Source: Cryptomeria japonica
Taxonomy: Eukaryota; Streptophyta; Pinopsida; Cupressales; Cupressaceae
DNA length: 64,000 nt
Direction of reading: 5' to 3'
Assembly: GCF_030272615.1 (NCBI RefSeq)
Contig: NC_081415.1
Coordinates: 623,161,740 to 623,225,739 of the forward strand
Shown: one piece after another, positions 1 through 11,618 of the stretch
Layout: every line of letters begins with the position of its first letter
Numbering within the stretch: position 1 is the stretch's first letter
The notes under the pieces: generated by a model
What the model saw: the letters and a program-made list of their open reading frames with translations, nothing else
Told to the model about the DNA's origin: nothing
Databases searched by the model: none
Made by a program: the position numbers and the translations under genes

Positions 1-2255
1 TTATTATAGTTCAAGAAATGGATCAAAGGAAAACTATTCTAGCAATGATATGAAATCAAAATAGTGGATTAGGGTTAGTTCACATATGATGTACCACCAT
101 TTACGTATGGTGGCCCAAATATCTACAATGCCATGTCACTAAGATGTTTATAGAAAATATCATTTCCTGCAAAAAATTCATGGGATCATTAGTCCAAAAT
201 GAGTGATCATAAAGTAAATTACAATTAGACTAAATATAATAATAATTTTAAAGTACCTAGAACCTTTTGTATCTTTAAGGGAATCATTTCTTTGTCACTC
301 ACCACCAATGTGGCCTTCAACGTTCCTGTACTAGCAATATGATAAGATCCAGGAAATGATGGTATGTTATCAGCAGTAGTCACCTCTGATGCATCCTCAT
401 GTGCATCTCCTCCTACAAAAAATGAATCCATTATGAAATACCCCCAAGAAAGAATGCTGGAAGGGAAATAAACACATAACAAAAGATAGAGCAAAAGAGG
501 GATCTACCAATAGTGGGCAGGCCAATATGACGTGCAATAGAGGATGTCTGCATGCTACGTGTTGTCGATATTGCAGTCAGTAATACAAGTGGGGCTGACC
601 TTTGATGAGGTAGCAATGACAGTTGCACAGGAACATTGATAGGACTTGAAGAATAATAAATTAAATATATGAAAAGTGCAAGAATTGTAAACAAGGATGA
701 ACCTTTTTTTTGAAGATTGACAGTATCAAGTATGATGTGTTTTGGGTACTCAAAGTGATAAGCCAAGCAAGCGATAATACAAGAAAATCGTCATCACTTG
801 AAGTACCTGCAACACCCTGATCATGGCAATGAATTTCATGAGGGCAGATAAATTGTTGTAAAAACAACACGTATATATTTTAGTTAATGACATAAAAGAG
901 AATAAAATATAAACCATTATTGAACTTTTGTTATAATTAAAGATTTCATTACTGCTTACTTGCAAGTTTTTTGCTGTCTAAATCAATACTTGCACCCTCT
1001 CTCGTATCTCATCAGTCATATGATGCACGACAACCAAAGCAACAATCTCTTTAGTAATTTTTCTAAGAGGCTTTTTTATGAATTCCATAGGGTGTGTGGA
1101 ATTTTTAGGGTCATCATTGCTTAATCCTATTGAGTCCACATCCCTAGAGAGGTGGTCAGGTACTACAGCTCACTTTCCCTTTCCCTGAACATCTATCTGT
1201 GTCAAGAATATCATTAACAATTACAAAATTAGTCTAAATCACTAAAAAAATGAACATAATAATGTAACAGTTTACTTCTATCTAATTTATACAATTACAA
1301 TGACGTTTACCTGCTCGGTAGAAGTGTCACAACCTGCATCCCTGTCTATGATATGTGATGGATCCATGTCACCCTATGACAAAGAAAAAATATAAAAAAC
1401 AACAAAATTAAACCAATAGACTTAGCAAAAAAACTTCATAATAAAATGGTATATTGGATTCATTAATTGGCGGTTGGTTAATTTGAATGGTATATAGTAT
1501 GTACCACCCCCATGATATTAATTTTTTTTTGTATCTATACAATTCAAACTGTAATCGATTCGAAGCTCTTCACATGCACTTATTGATTTTATCGCACATA
1601 CGAGTACATGATTTCCCTCCCGCACCTCAAATATGCAATTGGATTGTTTATTATTTGACCCAGGTTGCGTACTATTTATAAAACCTACAATATTCCCTGT
1701 TGCTTTTAGCTGACCATCAATGTATACAGTCACTCATTTACTTTGATCATTATCTTTCTGTTGTATACAATTTGCTGACAGTGCATACCTACACATACTT
1801 TTTTTATATTGAACAATTTACATCCAATTATTGTAATTGTAACAAGGTCTGACAAACTCCATCAATTCAACAACTTTGTTGTAATAGACCTTTATGTCGT
1901 CCATGTAAAATAAGCCGAAACCATGTAACAACGAAGGTGCTATGCGATATATCCTATTGTTAACACAAAAATCGGTGTTTATTGGAGGAAGTTCCTTGGG
2001 CACCCATTGTTTCTATAGATGTTTGTACCTCAGTGGCACATCAATGTCATCTTTGGTCTTATCATCATAAGAACATGACGCTCCTTGAGCAAGGAAAAAT
2101 TTCATGCGTTTATTGAATTTTCTTCTAATCTTTTGACCTCTTGTTGATCTCCCTATTCTAGACCTACTACATGTCTCACTTTCATTTTCTATTCCTGCAT
2201 TTACCTCACTCGATGAAGACAAATATGACAAATACCTATTTGGGGGTACCTGCAC
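1..2255 (-). pseudogene. SET-domain (lysine methyltransferase-like) gene, broken and partial
   Basis: Read on the minus strand, the 2255-1818 segment gives one frame interrupted by a TAG near 2012. It holds VPKELPPINTDFCV followed by HGFGLFYMDDI, which resembles the start of a SET domain (GxG motif, then an edge strand). The segment 1733-1518 continues with YIDGQLKATGN, then INSTQPGSNNKQSNC (the position of the usual NHS/NC motif) and CEELRIDY, matching the terminal GEELxxDY motif. SET domains transfer methyl groups from S-adenosylmethionine to lysines. An acceptor-like TGCAG precedes the exon at about 2248, and further open blocks at about 1190-1010, 965-750, 665-520 and 415-245 are separated by GT...AG-like junctions, so the gene looks multi-exon and continues past base 1. 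The GEEL glycine is an alanine-cysteine here. It lies just downstream of, and in the same orientation as, the CACTA transposase. The SET assignment is fairly secure; gene identity and exon joins are inference. Confidence 0.6.
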
Positions 2256-2944
2256 TCCATCAAATGAGAGAGTTAATTGGTAATGAGAGAGAAATTTTGT
2301 AAATGAGGGTAATGTTGATGAAGAAGTCAGCCCTAAAGTTGATTTTGGGATTAAAATTTGAATAAGTCCAATTGGGGCCTCAAGTGTTGATAACTATATT
2401 AGATTTACTGCTAATGTCGAGGTTTCAAAAACTGAGGAAGTTTGTTTTCCAAGTAATTTATAAAAAAAAAACTGTTTCTATTAGGTGTATTGACTAGTTA
2501 TACTTGTCCATCCATGAGACTATGCAGGATCCTTGTCAAAGGGGTTTAGGTTCCTGCACATGTAATTGAATTATCTTATGAAAGCTAAAAATTACATAGT
2601 ACACAACATGAACAACATGAACTTTGTAGATAAAAATAATATTAATTAATAAAAAGATGTTGTCATCAAAATCATTGTAAATTTTTTAATTCCTTACCTT
2701 TACTTTATGTAGACTATGCAAGATCCTCAACTAAATGGTTGACGATGTCTGTAGTCAATGACCTATTCCCACCAAGGGTGACAACATCACATGGGGACTA
2801 TACATGAAATCAACACCATCAACTGAGCATCATAAGCATTACTACATTTGTACATTCATAAACAATAAATACATATGTATCATAAGCATCATAAGCATCA
2901 TATGGTGTATCATCATTTATGTAATTGAACATCATAATTAGCAT

Positions 2945-3172
2945 CACATATGTGTCATCATAAACATGTAATCCATCACATATGTATCATAAATCACCAT
3001 CCATCACATAGGTAATAAACAATCTACATTCTATAAATAAACACAAAGTTCAAAAAATGTCACATGTATCATCATAAACATGTAATCCATTGCATATGTA
3101 TTTTAAATTAGCATCCATCACATAGCTAATAAACAATCCAAATTCCATAAATAAACACAAAGTTTTAAAAAT
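2945..3172. repeat. 114-bp tandem duplication
   Basis: The block containing TAAACATGTAATCCAT at 2961 recurs at 3075. Both copies share the same run down to AAATAAACACAAAG and AAAATGTCACA, with scattered substitutions. The surrounding 2256-3290 interval has no coding frame and is rich in CATCATAA and CACATATG words. Confidence 0.8.
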
Positions 3173-3353
3173 GTCACATAAATAGTCACTCTCCCTATCT
3201 CCATCTCCATATTAAAAGGTGCATCATGAATTAATTATGTAATGGAATTAGAATTCAAAACATAATGAATTCATTATGTAAAAAAATTCTATCAAGAAAT
3301 CAATATTAAATAGATAATATAATAATCGCATACCTCATACATTTCATTCATCA

Positions 3354-3373
3354 TCATGAACATCATGATCATG

Positions 3374-3446
<73 letters not shown>

Positions 3447-3519
3447 CCACCACCACCATCATCGTCTTAGCCATCATCATCACCATCACCATCACCATCA
3501 CCATCACCATCACCATCAC

Positions 3520-3580
<61 letters not shown>

Positions 3581-3582
3581 TT
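3354..3582. repeat. (ATC)n microsatellite with an internal (CACCAT)n block
   Basis: About 225 bp of uninterrupted-to-imperfect ATC triplets, broken by a CACCACCACC patch and a GTCTTAGCC interruption near 3452-3470. A hexanucleotide (ATCACC)n stretch covers about 3478-3522. On the minus strand, in the frame of the adjacent transposase C-terminus, the repeat reads as poly-Asp (GAT). Open frames through it, such as poly-Met or poly-Ile, are artefacts of the repeat. Confidence 0.97.
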
Positions 3583-3583
3583 C

Positions 3584-3958
3584 TTATTCTTCTTCTTCAT
3601 CATCATCGAGAAACTGTCGATCGTGATCATCATCTACTTCATCTTCTACTTCTTCGGTATGTTCTTCTTCCATCATATTATACTTTATCGGCCTTCCTCT
3701 TTGATCATGTCTAACGATAAATGACCAACCCAGTTTATGTGGAACCTCTGAGTAAAATACTTTCTCACATTGGCTTGGAAGAACATAGGGCTCATCCCCA
3801 ACTAGTTCAAATGACCTTGTATTAACCATTGTAAAACCATTATCATGTTCAATAATAATTCTATCAGGATTTTTTTTATTCAATCGTAGCTTGTACCATT
3901 TGATGATGAACAAAACTAACTTGAAGGAATTAAAGTCACACTCAAGTATATCATCCAA
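3584..3958 (-). pseudogene. DUF4216-like C-terminus of the CACTA transposase, with acidic tail
   Basis: The 124-residue frame contains ILECDFNSFKLVLFIIKWY, GFTMVNTRSFE, DEPYVLPSQCEKVFYSEV and KLGWSFIV, the pattern of DUF4216 (YYGxLxxIIEL... FTLVN... PFILASQxxQVFYV). Upstream, HKFLIKKLDDMKKTCDSG (about 4100-4040) and RYYGILDDI extend it. The C-terminal tail is very acidic (EEEHTEEVEDEVDDDHD) and runs into the ATC/GAT microsatellite, separated by a TAA that appears to derive from GAA. Confidence 0.85.
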
Positions 3959-4472
3959 AATGCCATAGTATCGATTTTGAGGCTATTGAGGATGTATGTC
4001 ATTTCTCGATGAAATATTTGTCACCTCAAAGACTGCAGCGATGCCAGAATCACAAGTTTTCTTCATGTCATCCAACTTTTTTATGAGAAATTTATGACCA
4101 TTGCAACACATAGTGTTGTGGTGTTTGACCTATGATATGTCAAACATGTAAAAATTATTGCATTGTGAGTTAATAAACATATGGGTGATTAATAAATTTA
4201 TACGTACTTGTTTATCTATTAGACCATATGCTAAATCAATTTCCCCTTGTGTAACGTTGGAATCTCCATTAGGATGAGCTTCTTTAACCAATGAAGCCAC
4301 ACCTTCCCATGTTAATGTGCGTCCAAAATGTTGACAACGTTCAATCCATACCGTCATCCTATTAAGATTGTTTTCAATATACAAATGTAGTGCATCCCAC
4401 TCTTGACCAACTGTATAAAAATTAAATAGACGTCTTACAACCAATTTATTTTGAAGATTAAGAATTAATTAA

Positions 4473-4830
4473 CTACAATAACATCTTATAATTACCTCTC
4501 ACTTTCCTCAATCTACCTTCCCTTGTCAAGTACTCCCCTTTGAATTTGTTAATGGGGTTGGGATTCCAAATGCGATCCACGTGGATCTTTGCTGCAAACT
4601 TAGGAAGATATTCAGAAATGTACACCATAGTCTGGTATACCATATATCCCTCCACCATAGAACCCTCAGGATATTCTCTTTATCGAACCAAAGCCTTCAA
4701 AAATTTCAAGTGCCTCTCAACCATCCACATTGTCCTAGTGTGTACAGGTCCACACAATTCAATCTCCTCAATTTGGTGTATGAGGTAGTGTTCTTGTGCA
4801 TTGAAAAAAGTTGGAGGTAGACACTTTTGC
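4473..4830 (-). pseudogene. DUF4218-like segment of the CACTA transposase
   Basis: Reverse-strand reading gives HYLIHQIEELCGPVHTRTMW, then VERHLKFLKALVR, a stop, and EYPEGSMVEGYMVYQTMVYI. This is the conserved run CGPVHTRWMY...ERYLKxLKxYVRN...PEGSxAEGY of the DUF4218 domain. The stop replaces a residue in the NRxxPEGS joint. It sits between the TNP2 core and the DUF4216 block as expected. Confidence 0.85.
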
Positions 4831-5163
4831 ATTTCACATATTATATGAGAAATTTTTCTCTTCCAATATTTAATATCTTATTTATGGATTTCTTTACATG
4901 ACAACCACCCACAAGATATTCAAGACACAAAAAAATATATTACATAACAAGTAAAACAAATCACAAATATAATATCTATATAATGAATTGAACAAATATC
5001 ACTACTTATCTTATGCATTTTCCAAGATCCTATATGACTTGCTTGACATTATTGTCGAAGTCGTCTAGGAGAGATAGGGGTAGAACATACTGTAACAATT
5101 ATAAAATTATCTTTTCATTTTTTTCTAACATAATACAATGAAAAGTACACGTATGTGCAGTAT

Positions 5164-6790
5164 TTAAATACATAGTAAAAACACAAGAACATGAATTACC
5201 TTAATGAAGGTATGCCAATCATGCATTTTCATCCCTAGCCCAAATTCACTTTTCTTTGATATGAGATTGTTTATGTTCGCAGCAAATATTGTGGGAAATC
5301 GAATTTTTTGTATGACTTCTTTTATAGCATTGCTTTGTTGGTCCATTAATAACCAAGGAAGCTCACTTATATTAATCCGGTCTGCATTGTTTTTTGATTG
5401 AATGAAATTTAACATTGCATGATTGGAATCTTGAATGTCACTAGATATTTTGACAATTTTTTCTTTGTCATGCCTTCCATCCAATATTTTCCATAATGTC
5501 TTTGTTATATTCTTTCCAATATGCATAGTATCAAACAAATGCACAATTTGTAACTTCTCGTAGTAGGGAAACCTAATAAATTGTCAGGGATAGCTTTTTA
5601 GTCCCTTAGGAAGGTGGTCATTTATGCCTTCACGACCTTCATGATCATCAATCACATCATCGATAAACAAAAAAATATAGAAAAGATATTTTATGACATA
5701 AACCATTAGATGGAATGACATTACCTTGATGATTAATTCTATTATATTCCAACTTCAACAGGTGAGGTTTCATTCTTCGTGGCTTTGATGTATTCTCTTC
5801 TTTCCCATTGAAAAGATGTTTTTCAGTATTTCGATACTTATGATTTTTGTGGAGAAAGTGCCTATACTCATCAAACACCTGCTTTCCTAAACTTTTTGAA
5901 TGATGAGATTTCATCTTTAGACCACAAACTGGACATGCAAATTTTCCCTTTGTTTGAAGACCTACAAGATAATGTATAATTCGATTAAATATGATAATTT
6001 TTTGAATTATAATGTTCATGCACAACTTAAACACTATAACATACCACAAAAATGTGTTAGCCCTCAGGCATCATGTATTGTCCAAAGAAGCATCACATGG
6101 AATTGAAATTTTCTTTGTCCTATTTGTCTAGAAATGTCATACATAGTGACACCATTCTATAACTCTAGTAACTTGTTGATAAGAGGCTCGATATATACAT
6201 TCATATCTTTAACTTGGTACTTACCTAATCGAATGAACAAAAACATTACATGATTATTATGACCATTTTATTGCAATACTTATAATTAAATGTAGACAAC
6301 TATATTTAAATGATAAAATACTTGGAACAATCATTTCCAACATTATGTGCTCCCTCTTTACTGACATCCATGGAGGAATGTTATTGTTGATAACAAAAAT
6401 AGGCCACATTGAGTAAACAGATCTCATCTCTCCAAATGGATTGACACCGTCCATTGCCAATGAAAGCCTAAGATTACAAGGTTCTTCTTTAAAGTGTTCC
6501 CACTTTTCCTCTATGTCTATAAATGTTGAACCATCCGCAGGCATTCGAATAATGTCAACTTGACTTCTATTGCATGCATGGTAATCCATAAATTGTGCTA
6601 GGCTAGTGCACTTGAATAATCTTTGCATATGTGGAATAATGCGAATATAGAGAAGAACCTTGCAAGGAACCCTTTTTGTTATTTGATTTGTTTGATATCT
6701 AAAGATATGACACCCAGGGCATTCAGTTCAAAATTCATGTTGTTCTGATATATAATATGATCATTGGGACAAGCATCTATTGCTTGATAC
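5164..6790 (-). pseudogene. TNP2 transposase core block
   Basis: This block carries the most diagnostic TNP2 signatures: CPNDHIIYQ, VPCKVLLYIRIIPHMQRLF, MPADGSTF, LAMDGVNPFGEM, IPPWMSVKREHIMLEMIVPS, ACPVCG, RRMKPHL and FDTMHIGKNITKTLW. At least one stop falls between CPNDH and MQRLF. Another falls within NGVTMYDISRQIG...TIHDA, and one after the CPVCG block. The order and spacing match full-length CACTA transposases, where this region contains the catalytic core. Confidence 0.85.
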
Positions 6791-7396
6791 TCCATTCCAA
6801 TATCTTTTATAATGGCAGTAATTCTCAGTATGAGCGAGACAGAATATTTGATGGTGGTAACAAAAAATCACCTATCAATCTATAGAAAAAAAATATAATT
6901 TGTTAATATAAAGAATATTAATGGTATAGCATGATTCACCGTTTATTATGACATATATGACATACCTTAACATACGTGAGATTGTTATGTTGGATAAACC
7001 ATTCATAACCTTCAAGTTCACCAACAACAATACAACGGAGAGAAGAGTTGTCTATGAGCCTTTGTAAAGGGCCTTAGATGCCTTCTCAAGTACAGGGACA
7101 TCATGAACAACATCAAGGTCATCTTCATCAACATGATCAGCTGTGCGAGTACTAAATGTGTCATGGATCAATGTATTTGGAAAATCATCTTCAATTGTGT
7201 TTTGTGGCTCATGATCATCATCTTCCATGAGATCATTATCTTCAACTTCGATATTCACATCTCCATGTTCGTCCACTTTGAAAACCATATTATTCGGGTT
7301 GTGTTGATCCATATCATGTGCTTCAGGGTGCTTAACCTATATTAAATTGATAAACATAAATAAACCATGATCATGATCTCATCATCAAGTGATTTA

Positions 7397-7582
7397 TTAT
7401 GTATATAAATTGTTAAAATGATATAATGAAAAACTTACCAATGGATGATAATCATGTCCACCTTCAATGTGACCATGCAGCCTATAATGTTTCTTAGTTC
7501 TTTTGATTACAAGTCTTCTAATCTTTAACCCCTTATAAATTTTGCAAGGGCAACAACATTTTCCATCACCTTTTCTTTTCAA
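7397..7582 (-). pseudogene. Transposase-associated domain fragment (CACTA N-terminus)
   Basis: A 61-residue frame with CCCPCKIYKGLK and HGHIEGGHDYHP fits the small Transpos_assoc domain found at the start of plant TNP2 transposases. The usual form has CPCxxC and then HLxxxGF and a W/H pair. It is followed about 85 bp downstream by the acidic linker ending LEKASKALYKGS, which in intact relatives leads into the TNP2 core. The frame is preceded by in-frame stops, so the true start cannot be set. Confidence 0.7.
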
Positions 7583-7650
7583 GTTAGACTACAATCTAGA
7601 AATTGTCTCCTTGTTTTGTTGTTCGCTGATATTGTCTAACATGGTCTTTC

Positions 7651-10519
7651 TTCATAGCCAAGAAAATCAGGCTATAGAAATAGTTATATAGAAGTTGAAA
7701 TTTTAGTTATGAAATCATGTTTTAGTATAATATACCAAATTTAATTTACTTGAACATAGAAATTATCATCATTGAACCAAAACCATTTAACTCTTCTTTT
7801 TCATCTCAAAACATATCTAATGGCTTTGTGGTATGCAATCCTTGTATCATATCTTAATTTGACTAATGTCTAATTGGGGTAATCCATGAGTGTCTAATGT
7901 TAATTCATTATCAATGCTGTGAAGTCATCGCGAGTATGGTGATAGTCATTCCTTATAGGATCCTCACAATACTGTCCAAATTAGTCTAAAAGGAAAGCAA
8001 CTATCCATTCCCATTCTCATGCATACTTACATGACTAATGTTGCCCTTGTGTATCCTAAAGATTGTAGAGACCTTATCTTACTTGCCTAATCAATGTGGT
8101 TGTTGTCCTAATATGAAATACTGAGTTCTACTCTTGCCTCTGCATCACACTTCTCACATCATGTTTCTTCAACAAAACACACTAATATGAATTGAGCCAA
8201 CACCATGAGGAGAGGGTCAAGTATCATGGCAACTAATCATAATATGTGAAGATGGGGTTCACACATAAGTGTTGACTCTCAACAATGCCACACTTCCAAA
8301 ATTGTCAGTCTCAAGACTTCTCCTATTAGGTCAACACTCATTGATGGACACAAGGCCAAATCAATGTATCTAGGCTTCTAACTCCTTACTCTAGGCTTGA
8401 AGGACCCTACACAAGGTCTTTGAGCACTCACTTGGTATTACAATAGAAAGAGACTTCCTCTAGAACTTTGTTTGCAATCCACACATCATTGGTAATCATT
8501 GTTATGATGGATGGTCTATTAGGACGATAAATAAAATGCTTATTCTTTGTCCACCCTTTAAAACTAAAACAAGGTATTTGACATGGCAGGGTTCCCACAC
8601 ATCACTTCAACAACAAACATTAAGAAATTCAACCTTTTGCCTTCTCAATGCATTTTTTTTTCTTTCACTAGTTTTCTCAATCTGATACATAGGGATATCA
8701 GACCTTTCATGGCATCATCACACACGCCTTCCAATATGTAGTCCTTTCATATTTTAGGTGTCTAGACACTATGTTGTTGTTAAGTATTTATGTAGTCTTA
8801 AGACATCTCATGACTCCATTACATGTCCACACTTAGGTTTACAAACACAACTCTGTCAAAACAAAAACAATATCAATAGTAAAACGATGACTGTGACAAT
8901 CAATACCCTTAGGACAGTCATAGAAATTTAATCTACTTCATTTGGTTTTGATCCAAAAACCATTCTGAAGGTTGCATAAGGTCACCTCACCCCTCTCTTT
9001 GTCATCAACCACTTCAAAATACCAATCGCTTGGTCTTCCCACCAAATTCTTCTCTCTTATTGCCTTTTACTGTCTGATACATAGAGATATCAGGTTGTCC
9101 TCATGCCCAAACACATACCGAATCTAATTTGGAGCCCTGTACACAACATAATATGATACATAGCATGAACAAAGGTCTTCCCACACATTTGGGTGAATTT
9201 ATATTCATGGGAGACCAAACTATACATTATTTACTCCTCTTGGTAAACACTAGGCAGGGTTTTTACATTTTTTGGAAAAACTATGATATCTTCTTTAAAA
9301 CACTATGAAATTCAATGCCACAAAAGGACAAAATGAAGTTAACTCTATAAACTACAATCTTGTATTTATTTTTTAATCAATGCTTTCCTACATTTTTTGA
9401 TCTTCCATCTTGTTAGAAATCTCATCTCTATTATGCTTTGATGGATGTCGCATCCTGTTACAATCCTCACATTTTGGCACTGGCAGAAAGGGTTTTAGCA
9501 AATGTTGTGGAATATGGCTTTTACATCTACCAATTGTCATTCCATCTTGTGCATATGGCTTTTACATGTAGAAGAAATAAATTTGATAAATAGGCCATAT
9601 GGTGGATGATAAGTGAAGGATGTAAGTACTAAAGGTGTGGCACTAGTGGCTTTGGTACATGAAGGTGACTAGAGGTTGTGGAAGGAGAAATGGTGGAAGT
9701 TTGATCTATGGTAGAGGTGGGAGTAGATTTTATTTACAAATGAAAATTTTAAACTAATACTCATAAAATAGCTAGAAATCCAACTTAAGGCATTCTATTT
9801 GTTAATAAATTTCTCTACCATTGAGCTACTGCCCCCTTTCTTACCATTCCATTGTTGGCTTGAGTGTAGATTATTTTCAACACCCATTATAAGACACATT
9901 ATAGGTTCTTGGGGCTCCTAACCTAACCTAGCTTTGATAACATTTTGAGCTACTACTCATGGACTGGTTAGGTTACCAAGATATGACATTCTATTTGTTG
10001 TTAGAATGCAATCTATGACTAAGTATTAGAGGATCTTACTAACTTTGGTATCATGCTTTTATGTGTCTCTAACGTGACTCCTAGTAACTATATAAGGATC
10101 TTACTAGTCCTAGATCTATGCCTTGTCTTTTTGATATGGTTCCTAGTGAGAATATATGAATGTTACTAGTTCTAAATGTCATAACTTTGTGTTTTGCATG
10201 CTCCATGTGTGTTACCAATGTTACTCATATTACTCACTTTTCACTTCCCTTTTATCTCAATATTGTAGATTGACAATATCATAAATCTTGGGAGCTATTA
10301 CCTTTCCAAACTTGTAGTCATCTTGACTCTTCAATATCTTGGTTTCAGAATATTTGGTTTCTCCATATTTTCCCAAGAGTACATGAGCATAATTTCATAC
10401 TCTTGCTAAGAGGGGGCTAAATATTGCATCATAAGTTGTATCTCTTTATAAATATACACTAGGTTTGGACTCACTTTAGTGGTTGTGCCTTATTTATGCC
10501 TAATTAGGTTTCAGAATGT
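7651..10519. other. No recognisable gene
   Basis: About 2.9 kb of AT-rich sequence with stops in all frames. A TCTGATACATAGGGATATCA word at 8681 recurs with one change at 9073, suggesting a diverged internal duplication. A tRNA-like remnant lies at about 9765-9835 (separate entry). Sequence near 10426, GCATCATAAGTTGTATC, weakly resembles the start of the Gypsy LTR at 16979. Confidence 0.6.
9765..9835 (-). mobile_element. tRNA-derived SINE-like remnant
   Basis: On the minus strand GGGGGCAGTAGCTCAATGG followed by TAGAG is an excellent D-arm/box A sequence. About 35 nt downstream AGTTGGATTTC is a weak box B (consensus GGTTCGANTCC). The T-arm is degraded and no closed cloverleaf forms, so it is not called a tRNA gene. 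It could also be a decayed tRNA or plastid-derived tRNA insert. Confidence 0.4.
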
Positions 10520-10585
10520 TTCCATAAATTTGGTTCATTCCCTTATTCATGATTCCATAAATTTGGTTCATTCCCTTATTCATGA
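10520..10585. repeat. 33-bp perfect tandem duplication
   Basis: The unit starting TTCCATAAATTTGGTTCATT at 10520 repeats at 10553 with no visible difference over the 33-bp period. It looks like a recent slippage or unequal-exchange event. There is no coding frame around it. Confidence 0.9.
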
Positions 10586-11053
10586 TATTCCTCATGGCTC
10601 AATTTTCTAGGACTAGGGTCTTGGGAATCCTTATTCATGGAAATTGGACCTAAAATTTGAAAGATGAATGTTGGATTCACAAATAATAGGAATTACTTCC
10701 GAATTTGGACTTTTCCAAAAGTTCAATTTGAAAAGGTGCAAGCTTCATATAGATACAAGTCTATCTCTCATTTCAAACCGCTATAGACTCCAACCCACAT
10801 CTACCAATTTTTCAATCAAGCAATTCAAATCAATTGAGCATAGATCTATAATCAAGGAACAAAGCATTCAAAGATACAACTTTGTTACATCAGTTATGAT
10901 CAACTACATTATGTTTTTCCATGATGAAAGCATACACTAACATGTTCTAGAAATATTAAAGAATTCAAAATTGAGGTATATTTTTCAATTTTTTATTTAC
11001 ATATATGTTTGAAACATATTAACACAAACTGTAAAGTTATGAAGCTTGCTCTT

Positions 11054-11220
11054 CTAGATACCTCCCTAGAACTAGTTCAAGATGACTCTCACACACATTT
11101 GTAAATGTGCAAGGAAACATAGATATGCCTAAGTCTTAGAGAATAGTATAACTGCGGTATAGTATGCTCTCAGACTTAGGCATATCTGCTTCCTCTGCTA
11201 GATACCTCCCTAGAATTAGT
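11054..11220. repeat. Direct repeats bracketing the hairpin
   Basis: CTAGATACCTCCCTAGAACTAGT-type sequence at 11054-11076 recurs at 11198-11220 with one substitution (C to T near its end). The two 23-bp copies flank the foldback, as in a duplication that created the structure or an insertion between repeats. Confidence 0.85.
11109..11198. other. Long hairpin, about 90 nt, with near-complementary arms
   Basis: The left arm contains AGATATGCCTAAGTCTTAGA at 11121. The right arm ends in CAGACTTAGGCATATCT at 11187. About 28 of 32 central positions pair, and pairing continues into GCAAGGAAAC on the left and GCTTCCTCTGC on the right, with a short loop near 11153-11156. The arm length resembles a plant microRNA precursor or a small foldback element. 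I do not recognise the arms as a known microRNA. The hairpin is bracketed by copies of CTAGATACCTCCCTAGAA. Confidence 0.75.
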
Positions 11221-11556
11221 AAGCTCGTTCTTCACTGTGTATACTTCCTAGTGCCATGGTAGGGGCAGGGTGGGAGAGAGAGAAAAGAGAAACAGAAGTC
11301 GATTTCCCTCTGGCGCATATAGAATTCATGGTGGCAAAAGGGGAAGACTGAACATCGACAATCGCAGCATGGGGGCAACATTAAAAGACTTTCGATGACC
11401 TAGGAATGACGAAGCACAAGTAGTTATGAAATGCAGTGGATAGCTCAAGCAATGGGTGAGACGCAAGCAATTCCTCATATATGCAAATCAATGAATGAAG
11501 GTGAAGATTCATCTACCTCAAATGGTGAAGATTCTACCCAAGCAATTCCATAAATT

Positions 11557-11618
11557 ATGCAAATATTATGCAAATCCGAAATTCCTCATGCAAATATTAT
11601 GCAAATCCGAAGATTCAA
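11557..11618. repeat. 31-bp tandem repeat
   Basis: ATGCAAATATTATGCAAATC at 11557 repeats at 11588 with a 31-bp period. Related TATGCAAATC words and GAATGAAGGTGAAGATT words recur around 11480-11670. Confidence 0.8.

Larger units (their letters stand above)
3584..7650 (-). pseudogene. CACTA (En/Spm) TNP2-type transposase, decayed
   Basis: The minus-strand translation shows the blocks of a plant CACTA transposase in canonical order, broken by stops, frameshifts and probably introns. They are: a transposase-associated CPCKI motif (7560-7440); an acidic linker (7312-7052); IDACPNDHIIYQ (about 6770); ECPGCHIFRYQ-like and MQRLF (about 6720-6610); LAMDGVNPFGEM and IPPWM (about 6470-6350); GVTMYDISR and TIHDA (about 6150-6070); KGKFACPVCG (about 5950); FDTMHIGKNI (5540-5510); SLLDDFDNNVKQVI (about 5070); ELCGPVHTRTMW (about 4760), then a stop and YPEGSMVEGYM; and finally the DUF4216 region. 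Such proteins bind element ends and catalyse cut-and-paste transposition. No CACTACA-type terminal inverted repeat was found, so element borders are not placed. It is clearly non-functional. Family assignment is confident from the motif series. Confidence 0.9.

Noticed and set aside
3292-3724. Long frames encoding poly-Met/Val or poly-Ile on the two strands
   Set aside because: They are translations of the ATC microsatellite and carry no independent coding signal.
1-7700. CACTA terminal inverted repeats
   Set aside because: No convincing CACTACA-type end pair was seen by eye on either side, so element borders were not called.
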